Positions 52,492-61,375 of a stretch of DNA of 64,000 nt are shown here, piece by piece (the first letter of the stretch is position 1; the number at the start of each line of letters is the position of its first letter). The notes beneath the pieces were generated by a model that saw nothing but the letters and a program-made list of their open reading frames with translations, was not told the origin of the DNA and did no database searches. This DNA comes from Lachnospiraceae bacterium. Its GTDB lineage: Bacteria > Bacillota > Clostridia > Lachnospirales > Lachnospiraceae. The stretch lies in the NCBI GenBank assembly GCA_015056735.1, contig SVFT01000006.1, positions 107,377-171,376 of the forward strand, written 5' to 3'. The position numbers and the translations under genes were made by a program.

Positions 52492-54812
52492 CGGCGCTTT
52501 TTCTTTTCTTCGTAAAGCGGTCTGTCTGCTTTCTTGATCAGAGCGGAGAGGTCCACCGTATCGTCGACGGTATAGGAGAAGATCCCCAGCGAGGACTCTA
52601 CATAGTAGGGTTTCTCGCTGTTTTCGTTCTGCCTGTCCAGCGCATTTACGATCGACTCGCGAATGTGTTTGATGTCGCGTTCGGAAGAATTGAAAATGGC
52701 CGCAACGAACTCATCGCCGCCGATCCTGGCTACGATCGCATTTTCCCCGAGCGATACTTTCAAGGTGTTGCCGAGCCTGCAGATGGCTTCGTCGCCCTCC
52801 GCATGGCCGAATGTATCGTTGATCTCTTTCAGATGATCGAGATCCGCAAGCAGGAAGAGCGCTTTCTTTCCGCGAAACTGGTTTTTGAACCGAAGGACGG
52901 ACTCTACAAATCCGCTTCGGTTCATCAGTCCTGTAAGCGGGTCCATACGGGACGTATACTTAAGGACTTCGTTTCTGTTCTGCAGCTCGCTGAGCGTATT
53001 TTTGACAACCTGCTGCGCATCATGCTCTTTTTTGCTAAGCTCCAGATAGCGGATACCGGTCGAAAGCTGCAGGCTGAGTGTGTAGCATAAGTGCAGCTTG
53101 TGCGGATCGAGATCGATCATGATAAAGCCGTACTGCATATTCTGGAAAAAGAGCGAGAGCGCCGAAACACGCTGGCCCGGCGTATCGAAAAAGCGCGAAA
53201 AACCGTTTTCACGCGTTACGACAGGCCTGGAAGCGGGCGGGTAGGCGATCATCTTTTCACTGTTCATATAACCGGCGAGCCGGATCGTTTGCGGGATCTG
53301 CCAGCTCGCAAAATCCTTAAACGGAACAGGTTTCTCGTACAGGAAGATGTATGCGGAGCGGATGCCCTGACGGCGAAGCCCGCTTAAGACTTCCGCGTAC
53401 ATGGCTTTTTCGTGGTATTTGCATGACATCATGCATTTGATAAAAAGCGGATCGATCCAGCTTCTGCGCTGCCTGTCCATCGCTTCGACCGAATAGTTGT
53501 AGTGCGCGATATTGCGCAGGAAGTCCTGCACCTTACGCTGCAGCTTAAAAAAGAGAAGGACTTTGGCCGGATCGTCTTCCTGATCGCCGAGCTGGACGAG
53601 AAATTCGCTTAAGAATACGACGAGATTGTCAGCTGAGATGCCTGTCAGTGTATCGGACATGAAAAAATTGCGTACGGCCGATCTGATCTTGGGCCAGAAG
53701 CTTGCACTCTTTTCCGGCTGATCCGGGAGATAGAGCCCCTCAACGATCAGGTCAAAGAACAGGTGCATGAACGCATCCGTCTCCTGCCTGATGCGTTCGT
53801 TTTCTTTATACAGGATGACATTCGATGTCAGAAAGTCAATGATCAGATCCCGTTTGGAAAGGATCACATCCTTCCGAAGGGACGGGAAGATATCCTTGTG
53901 CTCAAAGGCGTTGCAGCCACAGCTGCCGCCGATGATAAGGGGTGCGGCGAGCGCTTCGGAGGTGACGGGATAACCGCGGCAGATGTCGAATGCTTTGACA
54001 AAAGCTTTATACCCCATCTCGTAGCCGTTTTGCTCAACGGTCGAGAGCGTCGGATCGAGACAGGAGGAGATCATCGTGTGATCATAGCCTGTGATAGCGA
54101 TATCCTGTCCGACTAAAAGGCCCAATCTGACGCATGCCGTATAGCATGCAAGCGCCATTTCATCGTTGCCGCAGCAGACGGCATCCGCATCGGGATGAGC
54201 CTTCAGGAATTCAACAGTATCTTCGGTGATAAACTGCGTATAGTCACCTACAAGGATCATGGATTCATCAACGGAAAGACCGTGCGCACGCATCGTATCC
54301 ATATATGCCTTGCAGCGAATGTCCGCGTCTTCATTGGAAAGCGGCCCGCGGATGTGCAGGATCTTTTTGCACCCGTGTTCTTCGATCAGGTGCTCTACCA
54401 CCTTGCAGATCCCGTTATAGTTGTCACTGATGATGGACGCGGTACTGTTTTCGTATTCTTCTTCCAAAGCGATGTGGGGGATGTCGTCGAATTTATGGGC
54501 AAAGATCCGGTGATTCGTTTCATCGCCCAAAGGGCTTGCGGTACCGTACGAGATGATCATGGCATCCAGATCGCCGAATTTGGAAAAATCGTACGTCGTA
54601 TTGAAGTGTTCGTCGATCTCTTCAGCGGCAAAGGTCTCGGTAACGCTGTCCATGAATGCGTTGCTCTGCGTGCCGAAGAAGAATGAAAGATTAACAGGCT
54701 TGTCTTTTGCAGCAGCAAAAATACCCTGCAGGAGCTCTGCGGGGTGAGAAGTGTAGACATTTCCAATCAGAATACCGATCTGGTATATGGGGCGCCCATC
54801 CATCATTCTCAT
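52461..54812 (-). CDS. LacI-type ligand-sensor fused to GGDEF domain
   Basis: A 783-residue protein. Residues 1-300 form a periplasmic-binding-protein-like fold of the LacI/RbsB effector type (YQIGILIGNVYTSHPAELLQ, DAVCCGNDEMALACYTAC, DIAITGYDHTM) without a helix-turn-helix or signal peptide, so it senses a ligand inside the cell. A helical linker region follows (about 320-600), and a GGDEF domain ends it (about 620-783), with ARIGGDEFVAAIF. The enzyme should make c-di-GMP under control of a cytosolic sugar-like ligand. No RxxD site is seen. AGAGGAA precedes the start. Its end overlaps the hybrid kinase gene by 31 bases. Confidence 0.88.
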   Translation of the reverse strand: MRMMDGRPIYQIGILIGNVYTSHPAELLQGIFAAAKDKPVNLSFFFGTQSNAFMDSVTETFAAEEIDEHFNTTYDFSKFGDLDAMIISYGTASPLGDETNHRIFAHKFDDIPHIALEEEYENSTASIISDNYNGICKVVEHLIEEHGCKKILHIRGPLSNEDADIRCKAYMDTMRAHGLSVDESMILVGDYTQFITEDTVEFLKAHPDADAVCCGNDEMALACYTACVRLGLLVGQDIAITGYDHTMISSCLDPTLSTVEQNGYEMGYKAFVKAFDICRGYPVTSEALAAPLIIGGSCGCNAFEHKDIFPSLRKDVILSKRDLIIDFLTSNVILYKENERIRQETDAFMHLFFDLIVEGLYLPDQPEKSASFWPKIRSAVRNFFMSDTLTGISADNLVVFLSEFLVQLGDQEDDPAKVLLFFKLQRKVQDFLRNIAHYNYSVEAMDRQRRSWIDPLFIKCMMSCKYHEKAMYAEVLSGLRRQGIRSAYIFLYEKPVPFKDFASWQIPQTIRLAGYMNSEKMIAYPPASRPVVTRENGFSRFFDTPGQRVSALSLFFQNMQYGFIMIDLDPHKLHLCYTLSLQLSTGIRYLELSKKEHDAQQVVKNTLSELQNRNEVLKYTSRMDPLTGLMNRSGFVESVLRFKNQFRGKKALFLLADLDHLKEINDTFGHAEGDEAICRLGNTLKVSLGENAIVARIGGDEFVAAIFNSSERDIKHIRESIVNALDRQNENSEKPYYVESSLGIFSYTVDDTVDLSALIKKADRPLYEEKKKRRYSAIRLTTL

Positions 54813-54909
54813 AATAAGATTCCTCTTTGCAGATTATTCTACCAAAAAAGTTATATAAAATCAATTTGTCAGACTATAGTGCACATTATTCCGACACGAT
54901 TTCTTCTCT

Positions 54910-54937
54910 TTGCGGGACAGGTTCTTTGATGTATAAT
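54910..54937 (+). promoter_or_regulatory. Promoter of the DUF3048 gene
   Basis: TTGCGG (54910-54915) and TATAAT (54932-54937), 16 bases apart; start of transcription about 28 bases before the ATG. Confidence 0.65.
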
Positions 54938-54971
54938 AGTAGAGGCGGTTTACGCTATACAGGAGGTCATT

Positions 54972-56018
54972 ATGAGATTCAATACATTATCGAAACTGAT
55001 CGCTGCATTTACTGCAGCAGCCTGTGTCTGCGCGATGGTTCCCGCGGACACGGTACGCGCAGAAGAGCTTCGCAGCGTATATACGAATGAGGTTGTATCC
55101 GCAGGCCAGGCGGCGCAGCGTCCGATCGCGATCATGATGCCGACGGACCGGGTGGCACAGCCTTCCTACGGCATCAGCCATGCAAAGGTTCTCTATGAGA
55201 TCATGGAAGAAGGCGATATCTCCCGCCAGATGGCGATCATCGACGACTGGCAGGGCCTTAACAAGATCGGTAACATCAGAAGCTGCCGTGCATACTACAT
55301 TCCGGAAGCGTGCGAATGGGACCCGATCCTGGTTCACTTTGGCGGCGTTATCTACATGAAAGACCGCATCACGGCGCCGGATATCAACAATCTGTCCGGC
55401 ACATATGAGTATGGCGTCGGCGGATCCGCACCGGGCGCCGGCAATTTCTTCAGAAGCACGGACAGAAGCGCACCGCATAACGCATATATCAGCGGCTCCG
55501 GCATCACCAAGGCGGCAGGACAGCTCGGCTACTCTCTGACGGTCCGCCCGGAATATTACAACGCACAGCACTTTACGTTTGCGGCAGGTGTCAATACACT
55601 CGATCAGTATGGTGAGAGCGCACAGGCTGCGACCAGGATCGATCTTTCCAAGGTGTTCCCGTATACGCGAAGCGCATTTTCCTATGATGCGGCATCGGGT
55701 CTTTACAAGAAGACGATCCACGGCATGGCGCAGACAGATGGTTCGAACGGACAGCAGATCGCTTTTGCGAATGTGATCGTACAGTATACGAAGTGGGAGA
55801 AGCTTGACAAGAAGGGCTACCTCGGCTTCCAAAACATCGACAATACAGAAGACGGCGTTTACTTCACAAAAGGCAAATGCATCCATATCAGATGGGCGAA
55901 GACAGCGGATTATGCGCCCACAAAATACTACGACGATCTTGGCAACGAGATCCAGTTAAATGAAGGTAAGACCTATATTGCGGTTGCACAGAAGGATCGC
56001 AGCGCAAGCTGGTCATAA
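54972..56018 (+). CDS. Secreted DUF3048 protein (YerB-like)
   Basis: A 348-residue protein with a signal peptide (1-30, ending VRAEE) and a DUF3048 domain pair. AQRPIAIMMPTDRVAQPSYGISHA opens the first, with EIMEEGDISRQMAIIDDWQG, and the second starts around residue 230 (FPYTRSAFSYDAASGLYKKT). YerB of Bacillus belongs here; function unknown, expected at the cell surface. No lipobox is seen, unlike YerB. It is 109 bases ahead of a lipoprotein gene and may share its transcript. Confidence 0.85.
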   Translation: MRFNTLSKLIAAFTAAACVCAMVPADTVRAEELRSVYTNEVVSAGQAAQRPIAIMMPTDRVAQPSYGISHAKVLYEIMEEGDISRQMAIIDDWQGLNKIGNIRSCRAYYIPEACEWDPILVHFGGVIYMKDRITAPDINNLSGTYEYGVGGSAPGAGNFFRSTDRSAPHNAYISGSGITKAAGQLGYSLTVRPEYYNAQHFTFAAGVNTLDQYGESAQAATRIDLSKVFPYTRSAFSYDAASGLYKKTIHGMAQTDGSNGQQIAFANVIVQYTKWEKLDKKGYLGFQNIDNTEDGVYFTKGKCIHIRWAKTADYAPTKYYDDLGNEIQLNEGKTYIAVAQKDRSASWS

Positions 56019-56127
56019 ACAGCGTTAGAAGAACGGGGATAAGCATGTGATTTTCATACGCTTATCCCTTATTTTTGTCCCGGATGCGCACGATTCGGGC
56101 AGAACTTTGGATGGATCGAAACGTACT

Positions 56128-56766
56128 ATGAGAAAAGCACTTGCCATACTCCTAACATCATGCCTCGTCCTGACAGGCTGCGGGAAAGATGCATTCGTTC
56201 CGGCCGAGCATCTGCAGGATACGATGGTGACGGTGGATGATACGGAATTAAAACTGGACGATCTTGCTTTCGTGATCCTCGAAACGGAGAAAAGTGTGCA
56301 GAAGCAGGCTGTTATGTACAACGAAAAAGAGCCTGACGCCTATTGGCGCCTGCACGTTAACGGCCGTTTTCTCAAAGACATGGTCATGGAAGGGATCATC
56401 GATACGGCTGTTCACGATACGCTTTTCTGCACCATGGCAAAAGAGAGCGGCATCACACTTTCCGAAGAAGAGCATGATTTGATCAGGGAAAAGGCGTCCG
56501 CTTACTTCGCGGATCTTACGACGTTTGAGAAGGAGTCGCTGGATCTTGATGAGGCAGATATCATAAAAGCGATGGAGCGGATCGGTCTTTCCGAGAAGTA
56601 CAGCGAGTTTTTTTGCATCGAGCATCAGTGCGAACCGGAGGAGGCCAGGACGGACGGCGCGGCATATCGCGCGTTTCTGGAGAGCCATCGGATCACGGTA
56701 GCACCCGACTGGAACAAGGTGCCGATCGGACGTGTGACCCTTTGGGAAAATCTGACCGACTACTGA
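56128..56766 (+). CDS. SurA/PrsA N-domain-like lipoprotein
   Basis: A 212-residue protein with a lipobox (LVLTGCG, Cys about 18). The rest is helical and resembles the N-terminal chaperone region of SurA/PrsA proteins (VTVDDTELKLDDLAFVI, KDMVMEGIIDTAVHDTLF, then SEEEHDLIREKASAYF), but no prolyl-isomerase domain follows. It may be a chaperone remnant or a specialised relative. ATG 56128 is chosen because the signal begins there; the ribosome site is weak (TGGATCG). Confidence 0.65.
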   Translation: MRKALAILLTSCLVLTGCGKDAFVPAEHLQDTMVTVDDTELKLDDLAFVILETEKSVQKQAVMYNEKEPDAYWRLHVNGRFLKDMVMEGIIDTAVHDTLFCTMAKESGITLSEEEHDLIREKASAYFADLTTFEKESLDLDEADIIKAMERIGLSEKYSEFFCIEHQCEPEEARTDGAAYRAFLESHRITVAPDWNKVPIGRVTLWENLTDY

Positions 56767-56810
56767 CCAGATCCGTTCGGCATACGATTTGACCGGCATT
56801 TCCCTGTCGG

Positions 56811-56839
56811 TTGAGCATCGATGCTTAAAATGGTAAAAT
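56811..56839 (+). promoter_or_regulatory. Promoter of the UDP-sugar genes
   Basis: TTGAGC (56811-56816) and TAAAAT (56834-56839) with a 17-base spacer. The palindrome AGCATCGATGCT (56814-56825) overlaps the -35 box. Confidence 0.5.
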
Positions 56840-56884
56840 GATTGCAGTATGAGAAGATACTATGGGAAATGGGGGAAGGCGATC

Positions 56885-58114
56885 ATGACATATGAATCGG
56901 CTTTGAAAAAACTGAAAGAGAACGGGCAGGAGCATGTCCTTCACTATTATAACGACCTGAGTGCTCGGGAGCAGGAAGCGCTCCTTGCACAGATCGAAGA
57001 GACGGACTTTTCCATGCTCACAACGAAGGAAAAGGAAGCAGGCAAGACGCTTTCGCGCGGCAGGATCGAGCCGCTTGAAGCGCTTCAGCTTGATGCGATC
57101 AGAGAAAAGGATGCATATTATCGCGGGATCGGCCTGAAGGCGCTTAAGGAAGGCAAGGTCGGAGCGGTCCTCCTTGCGGGCGGCATGGGTACGAGACTTG
57201 GCTCTGACGATCCGAAGGGGATGTATGATATCGGACTGACAAAGCATGTTTACATCTTCCAGCGGATCATGGAGAATACGATGGATGTTGTTCGCGAATG
57301 CGGCGCATGGATCCCGTTCTTTGTGATGACGAGCGATAAGAATCATGATGCGACGACGCGCTTCTTTGAAGAGCATGACTATTTCGGATATCCAAAAGAA
57401 GAGATCCTTTTCTTCAAGCAGGATATGGCGCCCGCATCGGATTATAACGGCAAGGTCTATATGGAGAGCCCCTGCAAGATGAGTACATCTCCGAACGGCA
57501 ACGGCGGCTGGTATATTTCCATGAACCGCGCCGGGATCACGGATCTGATCCATAAAAAAGGGATCGAATGGCTGAACATCTTTGCGGTGGACAACGTGCT
57601 GCAGCGCATTGCGGATCCGGTATTCGTCGGTGCTGTGCTGGATACGGGAAGCGATGTCGGATCGAAAGTCGTACGAAAGGCATCGCCTGACGAGCGTGTC
57701 GGTGTGATGTGCTTAGAGGATGGTAAGCCATCGATCGTTGAGTATTACGAATTATCTGATGAGATGCGCGTTGCGAAAAATGAAAAGGGCGAGTATGCCT
57801 ATAATTACGGCGTGATCCTGAACTATCTGTTCAATGTGAAGGCACTTGAGCGGATCATGGATCAGAATCTGCCGCTTCATGTGGTGGAGAAGAAGATCGC
57901 GCATATCGATGCGGACGGGAACGAGGTACATCCCGAGGCCCCGAACGGCTATAAATATGAACAGCTCGTGCTGGATATGATCCATGAACTGGATACCTGC
58001 CTTCCGTTTGAAGTGGTACGCGAGAAGGAATTTGCACCGATCAAGAACCGCGAAGGTGTGGACAGTGTGGATACCGCACGTGAATTATTAAAGAAAAACG
58101 GATACGAATTATAG
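56885..58114 (+). CDS. UDP-sugar pyrophosphorylase (eukaryotic UDPGP type)
   Basis: The 409-residue uridylyltransferase belongs to the UDPGP family found mainly in eukaryotes (UAP1/AGX) and some bacteria, not the bacterial GalU or GlmU type. [20 protein letters not shown] near residues 97-116 is the nucleotide-binding loop; [20 protein letters not shown] and [19 protein letters not shown] follow. It makes UDP-GlcNAc, UDP-GalNAc or UDP-glucose from UTP and the sugar-1-phosphate. ATG 56885 has GGGGAAGG before it. GalE follows after 19 bases. Confidence 0.87.
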   Translation: MTYESALKKLKENGQEHVLHYYNDLSAREQEALLAQIEETDFSMLTTKEKEAGKTLSRGRIEPLEALQLDAIREKDAYYRGIGLKALKEGKVGAVLLAGGMGTRLGSDDPKGMYDIGLTKHVYIFQRIMENTMDVVRECGAWIPFFVMTSDKNHDATTRFFEEHDYFGYPKEEILFFKQDMAPASDYNGKVYMESPCKMSTSPNGNGGWYISMNRAGITDLIHKKGIEWLNIFAVDNVLQRIADPVFVGAVLDTGSDVGSKVVRKASPDERVGVMCLEDGKPSIVEYYELSDEMRVAKNEKGEYAYNYGVILNYLFNVKALERIMDQNLPLHVVEKKIAHIDADGNEVHPEAPNGYKYEQLVLDMIHELDTCLPFEVVREKEFAPIKNREGVDSVDTARELLKKNGYEL

Positions 58115-58133
58115 TATTCCGGGAGGAAGAGCA

Positions 58134-59150
58134 GTGACGATTTTGGTTACGGGCGGCGCCGGCTTTATCGGCAGCCATACAGTAGTGGAGTTACAGGAGT
58201 CGGGCTATGATGTCGTGGTTGTGGACAACCTTGTCAATGCAAGCCGTGAATCCTTAAGACGGGTGGAGAAGATCACGGGCAAGCCGCTTCGTTTTTATGA
58301 AGTGGATCTTTTGGACCGCGACGGCCTGAATGAAGTTTTTGACAGAGAGAAGATCGACTGCGTGATTCATTTTGCGGGTCTTAAGGCAGTCGGTGAGTCG
58401 GTTCACAAGCCGCTTGAATACTATCACAACAACCTGACGGGCACGCTTCATCTGCTTGATGTGATGCGCGCCCACGGTGTGAAGGATATCATCTTTTCTT
58501 CGTCCGCGACCGTATACGGGGATCCGGCGTTTGTGCCGATCACGGAAGAATGTCCGCTCGGAGAGATTACCAATCCGTACGGCCGTACAAAGGGAATGCT
58601 CGAGCAGATCCTGAAGGATATGCATACGGCGGATCCGTCGTGGAATGTGATCCTGCTTCGCTACTTTAATCCGATCGGTGCGCATAAGAGCGGACTGATC
58701 GGCGAGAATCCGAACGGCATCCCCAACAACCTGATGCCGTACGTGACGCAGGTGGCGATCGGAAAGCTCAAAGAAGTCAATGTATTCGGCAACGATTACG
58801 ATACACCGGATGGGACGGGCGTGCGCGATTACATCCATGTTGTCGATCTGGCGCGCGGTCATGTGGCGGCGATCAGGAAGATCACGGAGAAGCCGGGCGT
58901 CGCGATCTACAACCTGGGGACGGGACATGGTTACAGTGTTCTTGAGGTGATCAGGAACGTGGAAGAAGCATCGGGCAAGAAGATCCCGTATGTGATCAAA
59001 GGACGTCGCGACGGCGACATCGCAACCTGCTATGCCGATGCATCCAAGGCAAAAGCGGAGCTTGGCTGGGAAGCACAGTACGGCATGAAGGAGATGTGCG
59101 AAGACGCATGGCGCTGGCAGAGCATGAATCCGAACGGATTTGAAGAATAG
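58134..59150 (+). CDS. galE: UDP-glucose 4-epimerase
   Basis: A 338-residue short-chain-dehydrogenase-type epimerase. NAD loop [15 protein letters not shown] is at residues 7-21, the catalytic Tyr-Lys is in [14 protein letters not shown] near 148, and the catalytic Ser/Thr is in [11 protein letters not shown] near 122. It interconverts UDP-Glc and UDP-Gal, possibly the N-acetyl forms. Start is GTG with GGAGG 9 bases before. With the preceding pyrophosphorylase it can feed cell-surface polysaccharide synthesis. Confidence 0.95.
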   Translation: MTILVTGGAGFIGSHTVVELQESGYDVVVVDNLVNASRESLRRVEKITGKPLRFYEVDLLDRDGLNEVFDREKIDCVIHFAGLKAVGESVHKPLEYYHNNLTGTLHLLDVMRAHGVKDIIFSSSATVYGDPAFVPITEECPLGEITNPYGRTKGMLEQILKDMHTADPSWNVILLRYFNPIGAHKSGLIGENPNGIPNNLMPYVTQVAIGKLKEVNVFGNDYDTPDGTGVRDYIHVVDLARGHVAAIRKITEKPGVAIYNLGTGHGYSVLEVIRNVEEASGKKIPYVIKGRRDGDIATCYADASKAKAELGWEAQYGMKEMCEDAWRWQSMNPNGFEE

Positions 59151-59154
59151 GCAT

Positions 59155-59198
59155 AAGAAAAGCACTGTATTCGCGGATAAGCGATACAGTGCTTTGTT
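59155..59198. terminator. Bidirectional terminator between galE and hemolysin III gene
   Basis: AGCACTGTAT (59161-59170) pairs perfectly with ATACAGTGCT (59184-59193), with AAGAAA before and TTGTTT after. Confidence 0.85.
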
Positions 59199-59216
59199 TA
59201 TTCATGTAAAAACGGA

Positions 59217-59876
59217 TCATGCCACATAAAAGTACATAAAGATGAAGTGGCAGAAGCTTCCGCCCATTACAAACAGATGGAAGATCTCGTGCGAGCCGAA
59301 GTACTTGTGCTTGTTGTTGAATGCTTTTAATTTCAGCGCATACAGTACGCCGCCTGCTGTGTAGATGAGGCCGCCGATGAGAAGCCAGAAGAATCCGGAG
59401 AAGGGAAGCTTGACCCAAAGCTCACCGAATACCCATGCACAGGCCCAGCCGAGTGCGATGTAGATCGTTGAGGAGAGCCATTTGGGGCAGGTGATCCAAA
59501 GTGCGTTCACAAGCATGCCCGCAAAGGAGATCAGCCATACGATGCGAAGGAGCATCGTGCCGCTCTCGCCTCCTAAGATCGTCACACAGATCGGTGTATA
59601 GGAACCCGCGATCAGAACGAAGATCATCATGTGATCGAGCTTGCGGAAGATCCGCAGACGATCGGGTGACAACGTGACCGTATGATAAGTCGCGCTGGCG
59701 GCATACAGCAGGATCATGCCGGCTACAAAGACTTTCATGGCGATAAAGTCTCCGGTCCCGAGACGAAGAGCGGTCTTCGTAAGAAGCGGGACGGAACCGA
59801 TCATGGTCAGGATCATCGCCGCAAAATGTGTCAGGGCACTGCCCGGTTCGCGAATTGTTATTTTGAATCCTTCCAT
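59217..59876 (-). CDS. Hemolysin III/PAQR-family membrane protein
   Basis: A 219-residue protein with seven membrane segments of the YqfA/hemolysin III family. The metal-binding residues are visible: Ser and His in AASATYHTV near 62, Asp in RKLDHMMIFVLIAGSYTP near 80, and histidines in FGSHEIFHLFVMGGSFCHF near 195. Some members lyse cells in tests, others are thought to be ceramidase- or adiponectin-receptor-like hydrolases. GGAGGTG fixes the start at 59876. Alone on its strand between two terminator regions. Confidence 0.92.
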   Translation of the reverse strand: MEGFKITIREPGSALTHFAAMILTMIGSVPLLTKTALRLGTGDFIAMKVFVAGMILLYAASATYHTVTLSPDRLRIFRKLDHMMIFVLIAGSYTPICVTILGGESGTMLLRIVWLISFAGMLVNALWITCPKWLSSTIYIALGWACAWVFGELWVKLPFSGFFWLLIGGLIYTAGGVLYALKLKAFNNKHKYFGSHEIFHLFVMGGSFCHFIFMYFYVA

Positions 59877-59955
59877 ACACACCTCCAAAAACCACAGCAC
59901 GTAGTATTCAAAACTACATATCACGTTTTTAATATAGCAGGCGTGTCCGGAGTTG

Positions 59956-60222
59956 TCAATCGTCTTCTTCGATCACCTGGATCTCCATGTAATCAAAAGG
60001 GATCTCTTCAATAAAAGAATCCTGATAAAAGCAGGTCTTTGAGACACTTTGAAATTCTGCGATATTCTTTTCAAGCCAGATCGGCCGGCATAGGTCAAAG
60101 CGGCAGCAGGCTTCTTCAAGCGCGGCAAAGATCTTGTGTGTGCGCGTATCCTGCTCCGTGCGGCAGACGACCGTATCCTGCAGCATGTGTGTATCTTTCC
60201 ATAAGCGGCACCAGAGTCGCAT
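59956..60222 (-). CDS. Conserved 88-residue protein
   Basis: A small acidic protein, starting MRLWCRLWKDTHMLQDTVV and ending FDYMEIQVIEEDD. The pattern DTRTHKIFAALEEACCRFDL then RPIWLEKNIAEFQ recurs, as far as I remember, in many Lachnospiraceae as an unnamed protein. No membrane segment. Function unknown. It sits between the hemolysin III gene and the alarmone synthetase. Confidence 0.75.
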   Translation of the reverse strand: MRLWCRLWKDTHMLQDTVVCRTEQDTRTHKIFAALEEACCRFDLCRPIWLEKNIAEFQSVSKTCFYQDSFIEEIPFDYMEIQVIEEDD

Positions 60223-60344
60223 GGTCTTCTCACCATCCTATATCTATTTCAGACAAATCCCGTGAACATTTTATAAAATAATTGTGAAACATGCTCATTC
60301 TAGCATTTTTTATGATATACTGTCTACAGAGAGGTGGTTGTGTC

Positions 60345-60995
60345 ATGACCTTTACTCCGTCAGCGAACAGCGAGGTGGACTCCTGGAAAGAAGTCCAGCT
60401 CATTTACAACTCGGCGTTGAAAGAGATCGGCACCAAGCTGGAGATACTCAACGACGAGTTTCAGCATGTGCATCAGTATAATCCGATCGAACACATTAAA
60501 TCACGACTGAAGACACCGGAAAGTATCGTAAAGAAGCTTCGTAAGAACGGGCATGAATCTACGATCGAGAACATGGTTAAATTTGTAAACGACATTGCCG
60601 GTGTTCGCGTGATCTGTTCATTTACTTCCGATATATACAGGATCGCGGAGATGATCGCGAACCAGAACGATCTGAAGGTGTTATCCGTCAAGGACTATAT
60701 CAAGAAAGCTAAGTCGAGCGGATACAGAAGTTACCATATGATCGTCACCGTACCGGTCTTCTTATCCGACAGGATCGCAGAGACCAAGGTTGAGATTCAG
60801 ATCCGAACGGTCGCAATGGACTTTTGGGCGAGTCTCGAACATAAGATCAATTACAAATTCGAAGGCAACACGCCTGATTTTATCAAGCATGAACTCGTGA
60901 AGTGTTCCGAGATGATCACGGAGCTGGACAACCAGATGCTCTCCCTGAACGAGCAGGTGATCCGGTATAACAGCAGACTCGGAAAAGAAGTGTGA
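60345..60995 (+). CDS. relQ: Small alarmone (p)ppGpp synthetase
   Basis: The 216-residue protein is a RelA/SpoT-type synthetase domain alone, without hydrolase or regulatory domains. KSRLKTPESIVKKL near 52, VNDIAGVRVICSF near 80 (with the catalytic region), SSGYRSYHMIVTVPV near 125, and VEIQIRTVAMDFWASLEHKI near 150 are the synthetase motifs. It resembles RelQ/YjbM. It makes (p)ppGpp under envelope or other stress, without needing ribosomes. GAGGTGG precedes ATG 60345; terminator follows. Confidence 0.92.
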   Translation: MTFTPSANSEVDSWKEVQLIYNSALKEIGTKLEILNDEFQHVHQYNPIEHIKSRLKTPESIVKKLRKNGHESTIENMVKFVNDIAGVRVICSFTSDIYRIAEMIANQNDLKVLSVKDYIKKAKSSGYRSYHMIVTVPVFLSDRIAETKVEIQIRTVAMDFWASLEHKINYKFEGNTPDFIKHELVKCSEMITELDNQMLSLNEQVIRYNSRLGKEV

Positions 60996-61007
60996 GAAGA
61001 CGAAAGC

Positions 61008-61042
61008 AGAGCCGTAGCGGCATGACCGCTGCGGCTTTTTTT
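61008..61042 (+). terminator. Terminator of the alarmone synthetase gene
   Basis: GCCGTAGCGG (61011-61020) pairs with CCGCTGCGGC (61026-61035) with one T-G pair, followed by seven T. Confidence 0.9.
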
Positions 61043-61192
61043 CATTCCATGCAAGAGCATCTCATAATAAAAAACCCATAAAATGAGGAGTGCCCCGGCA
61101 CCTTTCGGCACCGAGGCTATTATGAAAAAATTTATCTATATGTGTAATGAAGAACATTACGTATATATCTTGTTTACATTGATAACTGTACC

Positions 61193-61227
61193 ATGAACTT
61201 ATGAACAGAATATGAACAAACTGTAAC
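61193..61227 (+). promoter_or_regulatory. Direct repeats, response-regulator type
   Basis: ATGAAC occurs at 61193, 61201 and 61212, with TGTAAC at 61222. Two TATGAAC units are 11 bases apart (61200, 61211), one helical turn, as in Pho-box-like sites bound by OmpR-family regulators; read on the reverse strand the units are GTTCATA. The rest of this 380-base gap (60996-61375) holds the relQ terminator, GGCACC repeats at 61097-61112, and a weak TATAAT at 61275-61280 about 95 bases before the next gene. Confidence 0.4.
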
Positions 61228-61375
61228 AACATGTGCTTTTGTACAAAAACGTCATTTCGAATAAAACTTTATTGTCTATAATTCACAAAAACGATTGCCA
61301 TGTACAGTGAAAAATGCTAAAATGCAGGAAGAAAAACGGTTCCAACGATAAAAAAGCCGTACCAAAGGAGCGACC

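Noticed and set aside
56814..56825. Palindrome AGCATCGATGCT as a dedicated operator
   Set aside because: A 12-base palindrome is easily found by chance; mentioned only with the promoter it overlaps.
61091..61125. GGCACC repeats looking like a riboswitch or terminator
   Set aside because: The two GGCACC copies are direct, not inverted; only a small GTGCC/GGCAC hairpin forms, no T-run follows, and a stronger terminator is already present at 61008.
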